A stretch of 50,172 bases of DNA from Tilletiaria anomala UBC 951 (GCF_000711695.1 NW_013546899.1:1-50172); one strand, 5' to 3'. Positions 1 to 13,051 are shown, counted from the first letter of the stretch. The notes: generated by a model not told the origin, from the letters alone. Translations and numbers: made by a program.

Positions 1-2295
1 CACTGGCACCACCTTTGGGTCGCCGTTACCCCTCTCGCCGCGTGGCACTGGTGTGGCCACACCCCCTCCGCCTCCTCCACCACCAATGTCAGCACTCACA
101 TCGCCTTGTCCCAGTGGGATGTACAGTCCGGGCTACGACTCGACACGCGACTCGATGCTGAACGTCCGCGCGAGCTTTGCGGGCACACTCGGTGCTGCTG
201 GGCCTATTGCCGCCCCACCGGCGCCACCTGTGCCGAACTTACTCGTTAATGACCTGTTTAACCGCAAGGAAGTTGCTGAGATGGCCAAGACACGTATGAA
301 GCAGCTTCAGTGGGATAAGCTATCCGCCCAGCACGCAGCGGAAACGGTGTGGAGCAAAGCGACGGTCGATGAGCAGCGCATCACAGAAATCATGAAGAAA
401 GAGGGCTTCTTCGAGGAGATGGAAGAAGACTTCAAGGCCAAGCAAGTGGCACGACGGGCGACTGCCGCGACCAAGAAAGACAAGATCGAGCTCAAAACGC
501 ATCTCAGCTTGCAGACGCGTCAAGGGATCGAGATGGTGCTGCTCAGAGTCAAGTCCAATTTGACAAAGGCAAAGCACGCCACGCCTGAGGAGGTTGCACA
601 CGATATTGTCAACTGCAACGAATCCATTCTTGACCAAGGCTTTTTGTCGGAGCTATTGCGGCACTATCCCGAGTCCGAAACCAAGGGCCAGCTGGGCGAA
701 TACCGCAACGCCAGCAACGAAGCATTACGTTTACTGCACCCTGCTGACCGCTTGGTGGTCTTGCTGATGACTGTGCCGCACCTCAAAGAGAAGGTACAAG
801 GACTTCTCTACCTGACCAAGTATCGCGAAACCTACGACCTGATCAAGGAAGGTGCTGCCAAAATTCGTGAGGGCGCAGAAGCCATCATGAAGGCGGGGAA
901 CTTCGCTCGCTTGCTCAACATTATTTTGATGATGGGCAATTTCCTCAACTCGACCGGTGTGCAAGGAGGCGCCTTTGGCTTCAAGATCAGCTCGATCAAC
1001 AAGCTTGTGGATACCAAAGCGTCGGACGGAACCACCCTGCTCCACTTCGTTGAGCGCACTGTTAGCAAGTGTTTCCCGGAGATTGAGTCCTTCCTCGAGG
1101 AACTTGATGCGCCTTCGGAGGCTTGCAGGGGTAAGCAGCACCTGACTGACACCATGAAGCACAGCAAAGCTGACGTTCAAACCCACCCCCAGTGCAATTG
1201 CTCGATCTCAAGAGAGATCTTGCTGAGCTCAAGTCTGGGAGCTTTCAGCACAAGAAAGAGTTGGACCGGTTCTTGGACGAAAATGAAGAGAACCTCAACG
1301 ACCCATATGCCAAATTGATGCTGCCATTCCTTAGAGAGGCGAGCTCAGAGTTGTCTCGACTGAGCGACCAAGTCCAATATACAGAGCGAATCTACGGGGA
1401 TGCGCTGAAGTACTTTGGCGAGGGACCCGATCCCAAGCGACGGGGCTTCCCTGCTCCGCAGCTCATGCGGACAGAAGATTTCTTTGGCATCTTCAAAGAA
1501 TTCATCGCTGCCTACAAAAAGATCAAAATGGACAACGTGCGGATTGGCGAGCAACGACAGATAGAAGCAAAACGACGCGCTGCAGCAGAAGAAAAGGAGA
1601 AAGAGCGTCAAGAGGCTCTCGCGCGGAAGGAGGCAGGCGTGGATGACAGCCTTGTCCTCGAGACGCTACTCGGCAATTTGCGTCAGAGCGGAGGCACTCC
1701 AAAGAACAAGCGAAAGGCTCGCGAGCGCCGTTCGGCAGCAAAGGAGAATGTCAATGCCAGTCCTACTCCTATGGATGGAAACCCGTCTGACCTGGCGGCT
1801 GCAATGCTCGCCAAATTGCAAGGTGGTCAAGCAGGCGTTACTTCCAGCAGCCCGAACTCGCGACCGGCGCGTCGGCGCGATCGAAGAGGCACAGGAAACA
1901 CTGATGGCCAGAGTGCAAGACGTGAGAGTCTGGCCTCGCATGGTAGCCTTCGCTCTATGGCAGAGAACAAGACTGCTTCCGAGAATGCAAGCGAGAAAGA
2001 CCAGAACGAAAAGGACGATGAAGAGCCTGAGGCTAAGGCTAAAGCTTATGGCGGGAATGACCCAGCCCCTGAAACGGAGGACGAAGCTGATGCCGACTCT
2101 GAGGTTGCACAAAAGCCCTCAAGGACGAACGCAGACGGGCCAAGCGAAGGTGATGGAGGCACTGCAGCAGATGCACCGGGTAACGGCAGCCTCGAATGGT
2201 TTGATCCTGATCGCTCGGGCTTTTCTGCAGCGAGCACCGAGGGTGACAAAACGATAGCCGCATCCGGCTCGGGCTCGTCATTTTTCAAGGCCTGA
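1..2295 (+). CDS. Formin, C-terminal part (FH1 end, FH2, DAD); 5' end outside window
   Basis: Actin-nucleating formin that builds unbranched actin cables and rings for polarised growth and cytokinesis. The frame is open from the first base, so the N-terminal Rho-binding region lies upstream. Exons are <1-1130 and 1193-2295, joined by a 62-bp GT-AG intron in phase 1. Visible in order: the tail of a proline-rich FH1 segment (a run of eight prolines, then APPAPPVPN), a full FH2 domain (about 240-1500) with the family-typical GNFLNS and GFKISSINKL segments, a charged coiled-coil tail, and near 1640-1735 a diaphanous autoregulatory-type motif (LETLLGNLRQSG followed by a basic cluster KNKRKARERR). 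The last 180 residues are acidic and disordered. The motif suggests release from autoinhibition by Rho GTPases, as in Bni1/SepA-type fungal formins. The family call is firm; the exact orthologue cannot be fixed without the N-terminus. Confidence 0.93.
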
Positions 2296-2390
2296 AAATG
2301 CCACGCACTATTACTTTGTCTACACTTGCTATTGTGCCGCTTGTATTTGGCACTAGGAGCAACATCACATTCGACTTTTACATAGGTGCT

Positions 2391-5300
2391 TTATTGTCCG
2401 CCAGATAGCGATGATAGTGGATGAACATTGACGCTTTGAGGCTGAACTAGGCCGTTGGAGCCGACGCAAGGTATCGCGAATTGGTCCGACGAATGATTCG
2501 CGTCGTCTGCCCCTAGGGCCTTCGCGCGGATGCTTGGTAAGGGGAGCATTCCTGCGGTCAGTGGCAACAATTGTAACCTTACATCCGCGGACGTCCCTGG
2601 AAGAAGGGCGTGAATAATAGTCTTGCGAGGTCCGCTAATCGCAAATTGCGCACTTGAATTGACCGAGAGGGCGATCGCCTTTGTGGGCTCCTTTGCCGAG
2701 TAGTCCACGCGTGTCCGAATATTCAATAGCTGAGATATGTCCACAGAGCCCGGAGTGTTGACGATGACTTGTGTCGGCGGCAATGTATAGGCGCTTCCCA
2801 GATCGACGAAGACGTCTGCCACATTCGCGCCTGACATTGCCTGATGGCCGCTTGTCGCTCGGCGCCACCGCAATGACATGCGCACGACCTTGCGTCCCCC
2901 AACGTCAGGTGCCAGGTGGATCTCATGTAGCATCTCTGCTCGATCTCCGCATTTCCACACAGAGTCGGGCAGAGGATTCGGACCCACCTGCCGAGCTTTC
3001 AATGTAGTCACACTAGCGGGCTCCACTGAATATGCGAGCACCTCCACTTCTGAATCGAAATTCAGGAATTCCATGTCGATGCGCAAGCTGCAAATAAAAC
3101 TCTCGGCAGCGGCTATGCTGAAGTTCTGAAGAAAAGGTCGAATGGGCCCTACCGAGCTGAACGTGTTCAGCAAAGGACAAATTGCGAAAGGTCTGCGGAG
3201 CGAAACACTTGAAGCTCGCCGAGTGGGCTCAACAGCGAAGCCTTCGAACGCTTCTTCTTCGGTTGCATATTCGCTAAAGACGCTGATAACCAACTCGGCA
3301 GCGCTGGAACTGGCTGGCGCAGAGAAAGCCAAGGCATATTCGTCCTCGGCTCCAGCTTGCTGAATACCTAAAGCGAATAGCCCCTGAGGGCCCCGTTCGA
3401 CGGAATTGCTGCCCTTCGTGACTACAACCGAACCGGCAAAATCGAGCGGCTCAGAATGATCGCCTGACATGCCATGCATATCGATGACCGCAAACAGTCG
3501 AAGAGCCTTTAGCTCCTTGTTGACAAGCTTGATTGGAGCAGTCACCTTTTCTTGCAAGTAGACAACACCTGGCAGTTCCAAGGTGACGAAGACGTCGTGG
3601 AGTGATGGGACGACAGTGAGCATGTTGGACGGCGTGCTTCGATGTGGCAACTTAAACGTTCTTCCGAGATCTGCAGTATACCACACTGGAGGCGGTTGCA
3701 TGTCTTCCTCTGCTTCCTGCGACATGTTGATTGTCACGCGTAGCTTGAATGTGGAATCCGTCTCAAGCTCGATCTTTGAGATAGTAGTTCTTCCTGCTTG
3801 CGTGCTCGAGTATTGACCTTGCCATACAGTAGTTCTGCCAGGAACCCACGAGAGCCCCGCAGTAGATTGGCATGGCTCCGTGTCTGATGCTAGTCCGATG
3901 GAACATAAGCGCTGAGCAATCTCTCGTCCGTCGGGTCGGAGGATATGCGAGGGTTTCTCTTGGCCCTCAAAGTATATCCTGGCCTTGCTGAATGCAAACT
4001 CTGGCGCGTCATCACCGCAAGAACGTTCAGAGTGAAAGCTCAAGGCGAGCTGAAAGTCGACAGGCGTATTCACTGGAACTTCAGCTTGAGCAAAGACACA
4101 TGAAGCAAAGATAAAACCCTTCGCATTCTGGTAGCCGTAATCATACGTCTCCATTACTGAGGTGTCATCGGCATTTCGCTCGGGAGGAACTTTGATATTT
4201 TGTACTACTTGCAGAGCGTGAAGGCGATGAATAGGACCACGCGGATCGGCACCGAATGATAGCAGGTCGCAAGCCGCTTGTACTTCGCTTGCAGTGTCCC
4301 TTAGTTGGTGGGCGCACTCTGCTTCCAGCTGAAGGAGCTGGCGGAGCGCAACGAGCTGCTCTTCTTGGCGGTAAGTCTTCGTTATGCGTTTCAAGAATGG
4401 TAGTGCTGTCTCGTACTTTCCCCCTTCAAAGTAGTTGAGGGCAATTTGCGATGCGATGAGCAGGAGATGTCTTGTTTGATCAGCTCTCTTAAAGTGCTCG
4501 TATGCTTGCATGAGAACCTGTCGATCGGACCGGTGGCCTAGTGAGTAGACAAGCTTAACACACCAGCGCGTGTATGACACCCACTTCACCAATCTGAGCT
4601 GCATGATCGACTTGCTTTTCGTGCACGAGCGCAGGATACCCGCTAGCCCGTTCGTCCTTTCCGTCGCCATTTTCGATCATCTTGGTGAAGCGATTACGCC
4701 GCTCAATCGTGCAAATGCCCGCCAAGTAGTAGATGTAGCCTGGGTTAGGTATTTGGTGGAGTGAGACCGTTCCTTCGGCCAGTGCGCTAGTACTTGGCGC
4801 GAGCAGAGGACCAAGAAATGGAGGAGGGTTAGGCCCATGAGCAATGCTGCTCGGTAGCAGGTTGGTCGGTAAAGGTGGTGCGTGCGCTGGAAGCTCTAGG
4901 CGTGCTTGACCGCTTGTCGCCTGGTCGAGAAGGTCTGCAAGCATGCGATACCTAAAAACCGAATTGTTGAGGTATAAGATTAAGATGAAAGAAGCGATGT
5001 AAAGGAGCCTGGTACACTCACTGCTTCGCAAGCCAGCTCCAGAACTCAAAAGTCGCATCGCCGATGCCCCATCCTGTGCTAAGCTCGGTAAAGCGCTTAA
5101 TGTGTCTCTGAAAGGTGCTCATGGCGAGCTGCAGCTGCGCATCGCTCCTCGGGTGGCCAGGTGGCACGAGTTGTCCACCGATGGAGGTCGCATACTGATA
5201 CAGATAGAGCCGGCAAATCCGAATGTTAAGGGTATCGACGAGTACCTTCGCCTCTGCCCACCGCTTGGTTCGCGGTGGCAGCATGGATGTGCTGCCAAGG

Positions 5301-6474
5301 CACCTCGAGCTTGCAAGCATGTCCTTGGCCTCCACGTAATGTTGCAGCGCTGTATCGAGGTCACCAGCCAGCTCGGCAAATGTGCCCAATTTGAACTCTG
5401 CACGGATGTGCCATCCCTCCCTGGAAAGCGGAATGGGTTCGTATGGAGAGGCACATGCGGGTGCGCGTTGCTTGTGTGCGGCAGCAATAGGTTGCCAAAC
5501 GCTTGGAGGCGGTGGGTATCGAGTCCGCTTGCGTCGGACACGGCGAGCCTGTTCACGGTAGTAATCGAGCGCTGCTTCGTAAACCGCACCTTGCAGGCTG
5601 GACACGAAATCTTCGACTTCACTCCGCGGGACCGAAGTGAGAACAAACAGGGAAGCCTTGGAATCAAGTCCCGAGTTGCGGCGAATGTAGCTCAACCTCG
5701 CCTCCAAAGAAGGGTGTGAGAGCATGCCGCGGGTGGTCAGAAGGACAACAGTCAGCTTGATCCCCCGCTCGGTCAGGATCCTGAGAGAGTCAGATATATG
5801 TGCAATAAGCTCTTCGTCATAAGCTTTGAGCTTCTGTAGGGTGCTAGCTTCATCCTCGCCTTGGACAATGATACCTGGTGGCACTTGGTCAGGCTCCTGC
5901 GTCGACGAGAGCAGCTGAGCTGGCAGTTGAGCTAGACAATGAAATATGATGTGCACCGCTGGTACTTGATCCCTGTATCTTCGAATCCATTGGGGCGAGA
6001 TAATTCCATCAGGAAAGAGAGGACCGTTGAGCTGCAGCGGCGAGAGTGGTGAGCGGGGAGGAAGCTGCGAGGCAGGGGAAATTGAGGCTACACCGCTCGA
6101 TGTCGAGGTTGAGACGCGCACCTTGCGAGGCGGTAAGCGAATGTCCTGTTCCGTGCAAGAACGGGCATCAGCTACACTTCACAAATAGCAGTATTGGAAA
6201 AACTTACACGATCGACGAGGACGCTGTGGAAAACAGGGCTCTTTCCAATAGTCGGGTCCCACGCCGAAGTCCTGCCCCTGGCAAGAAATGCGTTGCGCAG
6301 ATGTCCTGATAGTGTCGGGAAGTGAGCATCGGGTTCAAGCCTGACGGAGTAGGAACTTTGCGACAATCTCTTGCTTCCTTCAGCAGGTGTATTCTGATGC
6401 GGAGGAATACCGAGCCCTGCAACATGCATGCAAGGGTAGTGTTGGCTCACCAGCTCGGACGGAAACGAGTTCAT
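2391..6474 (-). CDS. TRAPPC11: TRAPPC11 (foie-gras/gryzun) TRAPP complex subunit
   Basis: Subunit of the TRAPP membrane-tethering complex acting in ER-to-Golgi traffic. Four exons on the minus strand: 6474-6208, 6145-5022, 4951-4585 and 4517-2391, with introns of 62, 70 and 67 bp. The joined frame is 1,294 residues, near the usual family size. The start is placed at the ATG whose product begins MNSFPSELVSQHYPCMHVAG, a typical fungal TRAPPC11 opening. The first splice gives the conserved VLVDRDIRLPPRK. The foie-gras domain follows (about residues 330-600, FAELAGDLDTALQHYVEAKD), then HEKQVDHAAQIGE joined across intron 3 to VLMQAYEHFKRADQTRH. The C-terminal half is beta-rich and gryzun-like. Its 3' end faces the formin end about 95 bp away. 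A second TRAPP subunit, TRS20, lies 14 kb downstream. The intron 3 choice rests on phase plus conservation; two other phase-compatible introns were rejected. Confidence 0.93.
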
Positions 6475-6931
6475 TTTGCCTGTTGGCTTCAGGCGAGTGA
6501 GGCTGGCAATACACAACCTCTTGCATTTCCCGACGCCAATGTACTGGAGTTTGGGGCCTGTGAATGAGCGCCAGTGGGCCTAACCAGCGCAACAGACCCC
6601 TACGCATATGCCATTGCGGCGTGCACCCTGGCCCACCTCATTGAGGGTGATAGAGCGTCGACGACGCAAGAGCGCCATGAGCCCATCTCAAGGAACTCGG
6701 CGACTTAATTTAACGCTATTGGGCCCTTAAAGATGCCGAGCCGCCCCACCGTCTGATCACACAGTTCAAGTCCTCTTCTCGAGACGTCGCAACTCCAGCC
6801 TCAAAAGAAAAGTCTCTCGTCGAGTCAGAGTCGATCGATTGAGCTTGGCGGGTTCGTACATGGCACACAGTAGAACGAAACCAGACATTCGCGCGAGGTC
6901 AATTTGTACCTACATCTTCAAGGCCTTCACG
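6475..6931. other. Divergent intergenic region TRAPPC11 / CDC123
   Basis: About 460 bp between two diverging genes, so it should hold both promoters. I see no clear TATA box or conserved element. Its right part could be coding if CDC123 starts at the in-frame ATG at 6860. Confidence 0.4.
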
Positions 6932-8465
6932 ATGCTGACAGCGATCGCGTCAATGCCGGTCCAGGCTGGCGAGTCGTCGCGCAGCGTGCTGCCCTCTTTG
7001 ACACCCATCGACAAAGCATTGGAGCTCACTTCTTTTCAATCGTGGTACCCCCTTTTCAAGAAGGTGTCTCCCAAAGCCACTGTACTCAGCCTTGATGAGC
7101 TGGAACCTGATTTTTTGGACTGGCTGGAGGAAGATGGACTGACGCTGCCCGAGGGAAGCGAAGGGCCGTCGGTGCCGCACGCAAGCATAGAAGGTGTTAC
7201 AGACAAAATGGTGGACAGCGAGACCGAGACGTCTGATTCTGAGGAATCAGAAGCGGAAGCAAGTGACAGAGGCGGAGGCGTTCCAAGGCGCTTCGTGGCG
7301 CTCGACGAACGGATCAGGCAGGTCATGGCCAGGTACGATGGCCGCATCTTCCCTAAGCTCAATTGGAGCGCTCCAAGGGTACGTGCGCATCCGCTGCAGC
7401 GATGTACACATGCTTCAAGCACTTTAGCTAATTTTTTGGCTACTTCGTTTCAAGGATGCCGCTTGGATTCTTCCTGGGTCCAACTTGCAATGCACAACGC
7501 CAGCGGATGTCTACCTCCTGCTCAAGTCGTCGGATTTTGTCGCCAACGATGTGGCCCAAGCCCGCGAGCTTCTGTTGTCAGACAATACTGCTTCCACAAC
7601 CACTTCGCAAAGCCCGCCAGGAGAACTTTTAACCAAATCGGTGCAAATTGGGCACGCGGTTCCACCACGCCCAAGCCTCTACCTTGTTCTCAAGAAGTGG
7701 TTTGACATGCCGTCATCCGCCGAGTTCCGCTGTTTTGTCCGTGCTGGTCGTTTTGTTGCAATCTCACAGCGCGATGAAAACTATTACGAACACCTTCAGC
7801 CTTCACACGTCCGCCAAAGAGCCATCAAAGCCTTGCATTCATTTTGGCTGGACTACTTGCATAGAAAGGAATTTGAGCCGAAGGAGCTTCGTGCGAGTAG
7901 TGGAGAAGGCGATCCGACTCCGGCACCGGCACCCCCCCCGGCTGCATCGAAAAGGTACGAGCTCAATGACTACGTCTTCGACGCATATATTACGCGGGAC
8001 ATGTCCAAAGTGTTCCTGGTCGACATCAATCCGTACTTGCCGCGAACAGACGCTTTGCTCTGGGACTGGGAAGAGCTCGAAGACCTGGCTGCGGGCAAGC
8101 CCATTCGACTGAAGCCGGATGGCGTCCACGAAAAAGGCACAGGCGACGATAGCGGCACTTCGACAAGTGATGAAAGCTCAGACGACGAAGAGTTCGAGAC
8201 GGTGCTACGCGTGTACACGGATGGCAAGCGAGCACCAGAGGAGATCCGACGTCCACTATCAGAAGCTGAACGGCTCCGCAAGCGGTTACCGAAGCTGCGC
8301 GTAATCACATCACATGCCCAGGCACAACAAGCGGCCAGCGGAGCGGTACCGAAGTATGCTCGAAACATGGTACCGCAGGACGTGATCGACGCCAGCGACG
8401 GACAATCAATTGCGGAATTCGCACACGAGTGGGGAAACAGACTTGGCGAGGCAATGAAGGGTTAA
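6932..8465 (+). CDS. CDC123: CDC123 family eIF2 assembly factor
   Basis: ATP-grasp-like chaperone that joins eIF2 gamma to eIF2 alpha during assembly of the translation initiation factor; cytosolic. Exons 6932-7378 and 7455-8465, with a 76-bp GT-AG intron in phase 0. The product is 485 residues from the chosen start. Family features in order: SFQSWYPLFKK near the N-terminus, FPKLNWSAPR joined over the intron to DAAWILPG, then LVLKKWFDMPSSAEFRCFVR, and a C-terminal metal/ATP-binding segment FLVDINPYLPRTDALLWDW. An acidic Ser/Glu-rich insert lies around 7200-7270 and others near 8130-8190, as is common in this family. The start is uncertain: in-frame ATGs occur at 6860, 6932 and 6953, and 6932 or 6953 best fits the usual short N-terminus. 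Confidence 0.93.
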
Positions 8466-9477
8466 GACCAGTTCATGTATCACTTGAAGAGGACTCTGAA
8501 CGTTTCCTGTTGGCGGCTCTCGACCCATTCTCGAATCAATGGACGAGCAAGCCCCCACTACTTTCTTTGCAATGCACAGGCCTTTCCTTTGCTTCATATG
8601 TGCACCGTACCAATGACCTCACGCTGCCAAGGTGACATTTTCCATTGTGCCCTGGAAGGACGCGAGCTCCTATCAAACACCAATAAGAAGCAAACTATAC
8701 CTGCTCCGTCCGACACCTCAGCTAGGAGCTGCGCAGATTAAGCTTGTCGCCCAAACCACGCGTGTGTGTGGGATAGCACTTTCGATACGTGTCGCAAGCT
8801 CATCAAGTCGGAAGCGTGTACCGTGACGCTAACATTAGCCTAACCCGTGTCGCGAGGAACTCAGCTCACAAAGTGCTTCAGCCGATACTCACAACACGAA
8901 ACTGAGTAGGAAAATGGCGCCTCAGTACCAAGTACTCGCAGGAGTCGGAGCCGAGCTGATATGAGGTTGACACTGGTCGCTTGACTTGTATGTCAAGTCG
9001 TCCTCCAACTCTGTCTTCCTGTAAACAAGTTACCTTTCTCACAACAGACTGCTCGCCACTTCTTCCGCAAAACAAATCCCGACTACGATCAAGATGTTGA
9101 ACGAAAACGACTGCCGTCGGAACACCTTCCAGTTCGAGGCGTAGTCTTTCCAAAATGAGCACATCTACCTCCACGTTTGCGAAGGCACGCTCAATCTCGT
9201 CACCCCTGATATTCTCCCTGAGCTTTGGCAGATGATTGTGACGAAGGTTATGATGGCATTCGGCATGATGGCGGCCTCGCCGCATTCCCCACAGGGCTTG
9301 CTATAGTTGTTCGCTGCCGACTTCTCGCAAGAGATCGAATCGATCACAGTGAAAGCGTCGCTGCTTCACAGTGCGAGCGTCTTCTCACTTTGGCTTTAAT
9401 CACTCGGTCGCTCGTAGTCTGCGCTCCAGGACATCCACCTGTTGACAATTTGACTGGTCACGGCCATCGACGTAGTC
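8466..9477. other. Gene-poor stretch after CDC123
   Basis: About 1 kb without a gene I can support. Several short frames of 60-135 codons exist on both strands, but none shows a domain, a consistent splice structure or recognisable similarity. A plus-strand segment near 9180-9240 reads PDILPELWQMIV, which faintly recalls an F-box-type opening, but the surrounding frame is interrupted. Confidence 0.4.
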
Positions 9478-10176
9478 TTGAAGAGCTTGACGAAGCCTTA
9501 CAAGCTCTCCATGCTTTTGTCTGTTTCGCATGAGAAGGATAAAGCATATAAGCGAACAGCGAACAGCGAACAGCGAACAGCGAACAGCGAACAGCGAACA
9601 GCGACCTCACACTCTATGCTAACACTGTTACTACACCACCCTGCGCGTGCTGCAGAACGCAACAAATCCATCTATACTCGGATCCGCAGATTGAGGTTCA
9701 CGTCGAGTGATACCTTGCAAGAAGCCCGCTGGCGTACTGCAGCTGCCCAGAACAATCTCCTCGATCAAATCGGCCACCACCACCCAAATATGAGGAATCT
9801 GAAAGATTCAACGTCGGTCATGAGCCTACTCGGCTCGAAGCTCAATATCCCGTGCTACATGGTGTGTGAGGAGTGAGCTGGAACAACAGCCGTCGTCGAC
9901 AGCAGGAAGGGATATTTTTCGGAAACGGGAAACTGGATCCGCTTCGCCGAGGGATCGAGGTGTCAATGGTGGCCGACCGCACGGACAGTACCAAACCTCC
10001 GTACGCTCGTTGAAACTCTGTCCAGCTTCAAGGTGCAACTTGCAGAAGCTCATCTCGCCGATCCCGAATTTGTAGGCGTGCCCCTTCAGACTCGTCTTGC
10101 AGTATCACCTCACGCAAAGGTGGGCCATGCAGCCCAACTGCTGGTACTCCAAATACGGACATTGCTGGGGCCGGGG
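9478..10176 (+). other. Possible hypothetical coding stretch, interrupted
   Basis: Unrecognised. A plus-strand frame starting at 9478 runs to a stop at 9876, then continues open in the same frame to 10176. It begins across the heptamer repeat (translated as repeats of TANSEQR) and then has a helical, mixed-charge composition (for example RLRFTSSDTLQEARWRTAAA, later LVETLSSFKVQLAEAHLADP). Near 10200-10430 two other frames on the same strand also look protein-like (LAIGAAAVRQFEQGSTSIAF and HAFIELVHHPQRALRIALQL). This could be a multi-exon gene whose introns I cannot place, or a decayed gene. No homology is recognised and no function is proposed. Confidence 0.2.
9552..9604 (+). repeat. Heptanucleotide tandem repeat (GCGAACA)7
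   Basis: Seven perfect copies of GCGAACA followed by a partial copy. Because the unit is 7 bp, reading it passes through all three frames, so each run of 21 bp encodes TANSEQR. Perfect identity suggests recent expansion by slippage. Confidence 0.95.
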
Positions 10177-10462
10177 ATGCTGTGATTGAAGTACCCCTCG
10201 GCGAGCCGCCATCGGCCAATTGGCGATTGGGGCGGCGGCTGTTCGCCAGTTCGAACAAGGCAGCACAAGCATTGCATTCCCCGAATGGCTTGCTCAGCCT
10301 CTACCAAAAGAGTTCCGAGGAGTACGATGTACCGGTCGAGCAACATGCATTCATTGAATTGGTCCATCATCCACAGCGAGCGCTTCGTATTGCGCTTCAG
10401 CTCGCCAACAAGCTGGGCAGGCTAGAAGATCATTGCGACATGCCATCTAAATGCGCAATGTT

Positions 10463-13051
10463 CTATGGGCGTCGTGGCGAATCCACGCTCGACTGTTGTG
10501 CTTGTACATCACTATGTGCGACGTCCTTTACTGAATGCTCGTGCTCATGAATATGCTCTCCTTCGCCCGCGCCCTGTCCTATCCCAATGGTAGACTGCGA
10601 CCCCCATAGCGATCTGTAGAGACCGTCGCGCGCCATCAGGTCGTCGTGTGTGCCTTTCTCCAAGACTTTGCCGCCGCGGAGCACAAAGATCACGTCGCAA
10701 TTGGAGATCGTTCGCAGGCGGTGTGCGACTGCAAGTGGTGCATAAGCGTGTCAGTGAACACTTTCAGCGCAGCTCGTATTCAGCGTGCAGCGAAAGACGC
10801 ACCAAAGATGGCTGTTCTGTGATTGTCCAGTAGCGTAGTATTGATATTGCGCATCAGCTCTGTCTCGGTGTAGCTGTCTAATGCAGAAGTCTGAGGCGAA
10901 TCGCATTTTCAGTTGAGGCTCCCTTGGAAGCCATGAAGTAGACGACAGATTGGTACTCACTGCCTCATCAAAGAAAAGGATCTCTGGATCCTTCAGCAGC
11001 AGCCTGGCGATGGCCAGTCGCTGCTTCTCTCCGCCTGAGATCATCAAACCCCTTTCACCGACTTTTGTCTCATACCCGGCTGGCAGATTGGACACAATTT
11101 GATCCACCTTAGCCCTCTGCGCCGCATGCTGCACCTCTGCATCTGAAGCATCTAACCGACCATACCGGATGTTGTGCATGATATCTGCATTGAACAGCGG
11201 CGTATCCTGGGGCACGACTCCAATCGCTTTGCGAACACTGTCCAGAGAAACGTCGCGGATGTCTTGCCCATCGATCGTGATTCGTCCGCTCTGAGGTTCG
11301 TAGAAGCGGAAGAGCAGACGGAAAATCGTCGATTTGCCGCAACCAGAAGGCCCGACGAAAGCGACCTTGGAGCCTGCGGGAATGGTGAAGCTGCAATCGG
11401 TAAAGATGGACCGATCCGGGTGGTAGCCAAATGTGACGTTTTCGAACTTGATCTCTCCGCCCGTCACACGGAGCGGTGGTGCATCCGGATTGTCCTTGAC
11501 CTTGACGTCGACATTTTCAAGGTTAAAAAGTGTCTCCATGTCCACAAGCGATTGCCGCAGCTCGCGATATACCGTGCCGAGGAAGTTGAGCGGCAGGGAG
11601 AGTTGGAAGACAAGTTGATTGACCATGACGAGGTCTCCAACAGTCATCGTTCCCTTCATAACACCTTGCGCCGCAAGAAGCATCATCACGGTCAAACTCG
11701 TCGAGAAGATGATGTTCTGCCCAGAGTTGAGCGCAGCTAAGCTGGTCGCGACCTTGACGCTGCTCTTTTCGTAATCCTTCATGGCTGCATCGTACTTGTC
11801 CACTTCGTGCTTCTCGTTGTTAAAGTACTTGACTGCTTCGTAGTTGAGCAGCGAGTCGACAGAAGTTGTCGCAGCGCGATTGTCCGCCGCGTTTGCTTCC
11901 TTGCGGAAGCGCGTGCGCCAGCTTGTCGTCTTGATCGTAAACCAAGAGTACGCAGCCATCGTGACGGCAGTGACAGCGGCAAAGGTTGGCCCGCATTTGT
12001 AGCTCAAGATTCCGCAGACCATGGTGATCTCGAGTGCGGTAGGAACGATGTGGAAGACGATGGAGGTGAGCAGGAACGATATACCCTTGGTACCGCGGTC
12101 GATTGCACGTGTGAGACCGCCGGTCTGTCGGGACAAGTGCCATCCAAGATCGAGCGCAAGGAGGTGAGTGAAGACGCTCTTCGCGACGCGCCGAATCGAG
12201 CGTTGGGCGACGTTTGCAAAGATTGCGTTCCGAAGCTCTGAGAATACTAAAGCACCTATACGGGCTAAGCCGTACCCAATAATGGCACTTCCTGCGACAA
12301 CGTAAACGGTATTGGGATTAGTCATGTCCAACGGAGCTTGGACCGTCTCATTGAGCTTGTCGATGATCACTTTGAAGAAGAACGGTACTTGGACGTTCAG
12401 AAGCTAAAACGCGCTATTATTAGTCAGCAAATCCCAAATGAGTCACAGAACTGAGCCGCTCACCTTGCCGCCAAAGAGTAATGCAAGTGCCAAAAGCACT
12501 CGCCGCTTGGTACTCCAATCACCCTTGGGCCAGACATGCTGCATGAGCTTCTTGATAATATCCCAGTCTGCAGCACGCTGTTGTTCAATTGTTGTCTTGG
12601 ACGCCGCGTTCAGCCGCAAAGGATCGTTCCCGTCTAGCTGCTTTGCTGCAACCTCTTCCTTGCCGTCTTTGCTTCTTGTTGGCAACTGAACCGGTGGAAT
12701 TTTGGCTGTCGCAGCCGTTTGACCCCCACCGACTGTGGCCGGCGCTGTTGGATCATCATTACCGCGCTCTGCCATGTTTCGGTACCCATGGAGAAGCCTC
12801 GGTTGTAAAGTTGCTGACGGTCGTAGCCGCCCTGCGGTCCACAGCGGCCCCGAGGGTGCCACTGACCGCGAAGAAACACATTGCGTAGAGAAGCAGCATC
12901 GAGTCGTTGATCGCACCACACAGCGGTCTATTGAGGAAGAGCTCCTGCTCGCCAGAGACGCTTGAACCGCAGACTTGAAGGCTAATGCTCTTCTATCACA
13001 AAGGCGGAGCGCGCCCCGTACCTGCGCTTGTCGTCGAAGAAGATGCGACAT
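10463..13051 (-). CDS. ATM1: ATM1-type mitochondrial ABC half-transporter
   Basis: Inner-membrane ABC exporter that moves a glutathione-linked sulfur compound out of mitochondria for cytosolic iron-sulfur cluster assembly. Exons 13051-12464, 12403-10961, 10890-10803 and 10728-10463; introns of 60, 70 and 74 bp; 794 residues. The N-terminus is Arg/Ser-rich and lacks acidic residues for over 30 positions, fitting a mitochondrial presequence. The first splice gives [20 protein letters not shown], typical of the start of the transmembrane part. The nucleotide-binding domain has Walker [10 protein letters not shown], signature [13 protein letters not shown] and Walker B ILFFDEA, followed over the third exon by [13 protein letters not shown] and then VAHRLRTI. 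The signature starts with Ile rather than the usual Leu. The short third exon (88 nt) sits between Walker B and the H-loop. The C-terminus is His/Glu-rich. Confidence 0.95.

Noticed and set aside
4594-4697. Alternative TRAPPC11 introns (4594-4639 or 4643-4697)
   Set aside because: Both are phase-compatible, but they would remove or distort the conserved HEKQVDHAAQIGE and keep a non-conserved stretch; the intron 4518-4584 restores the expected join.
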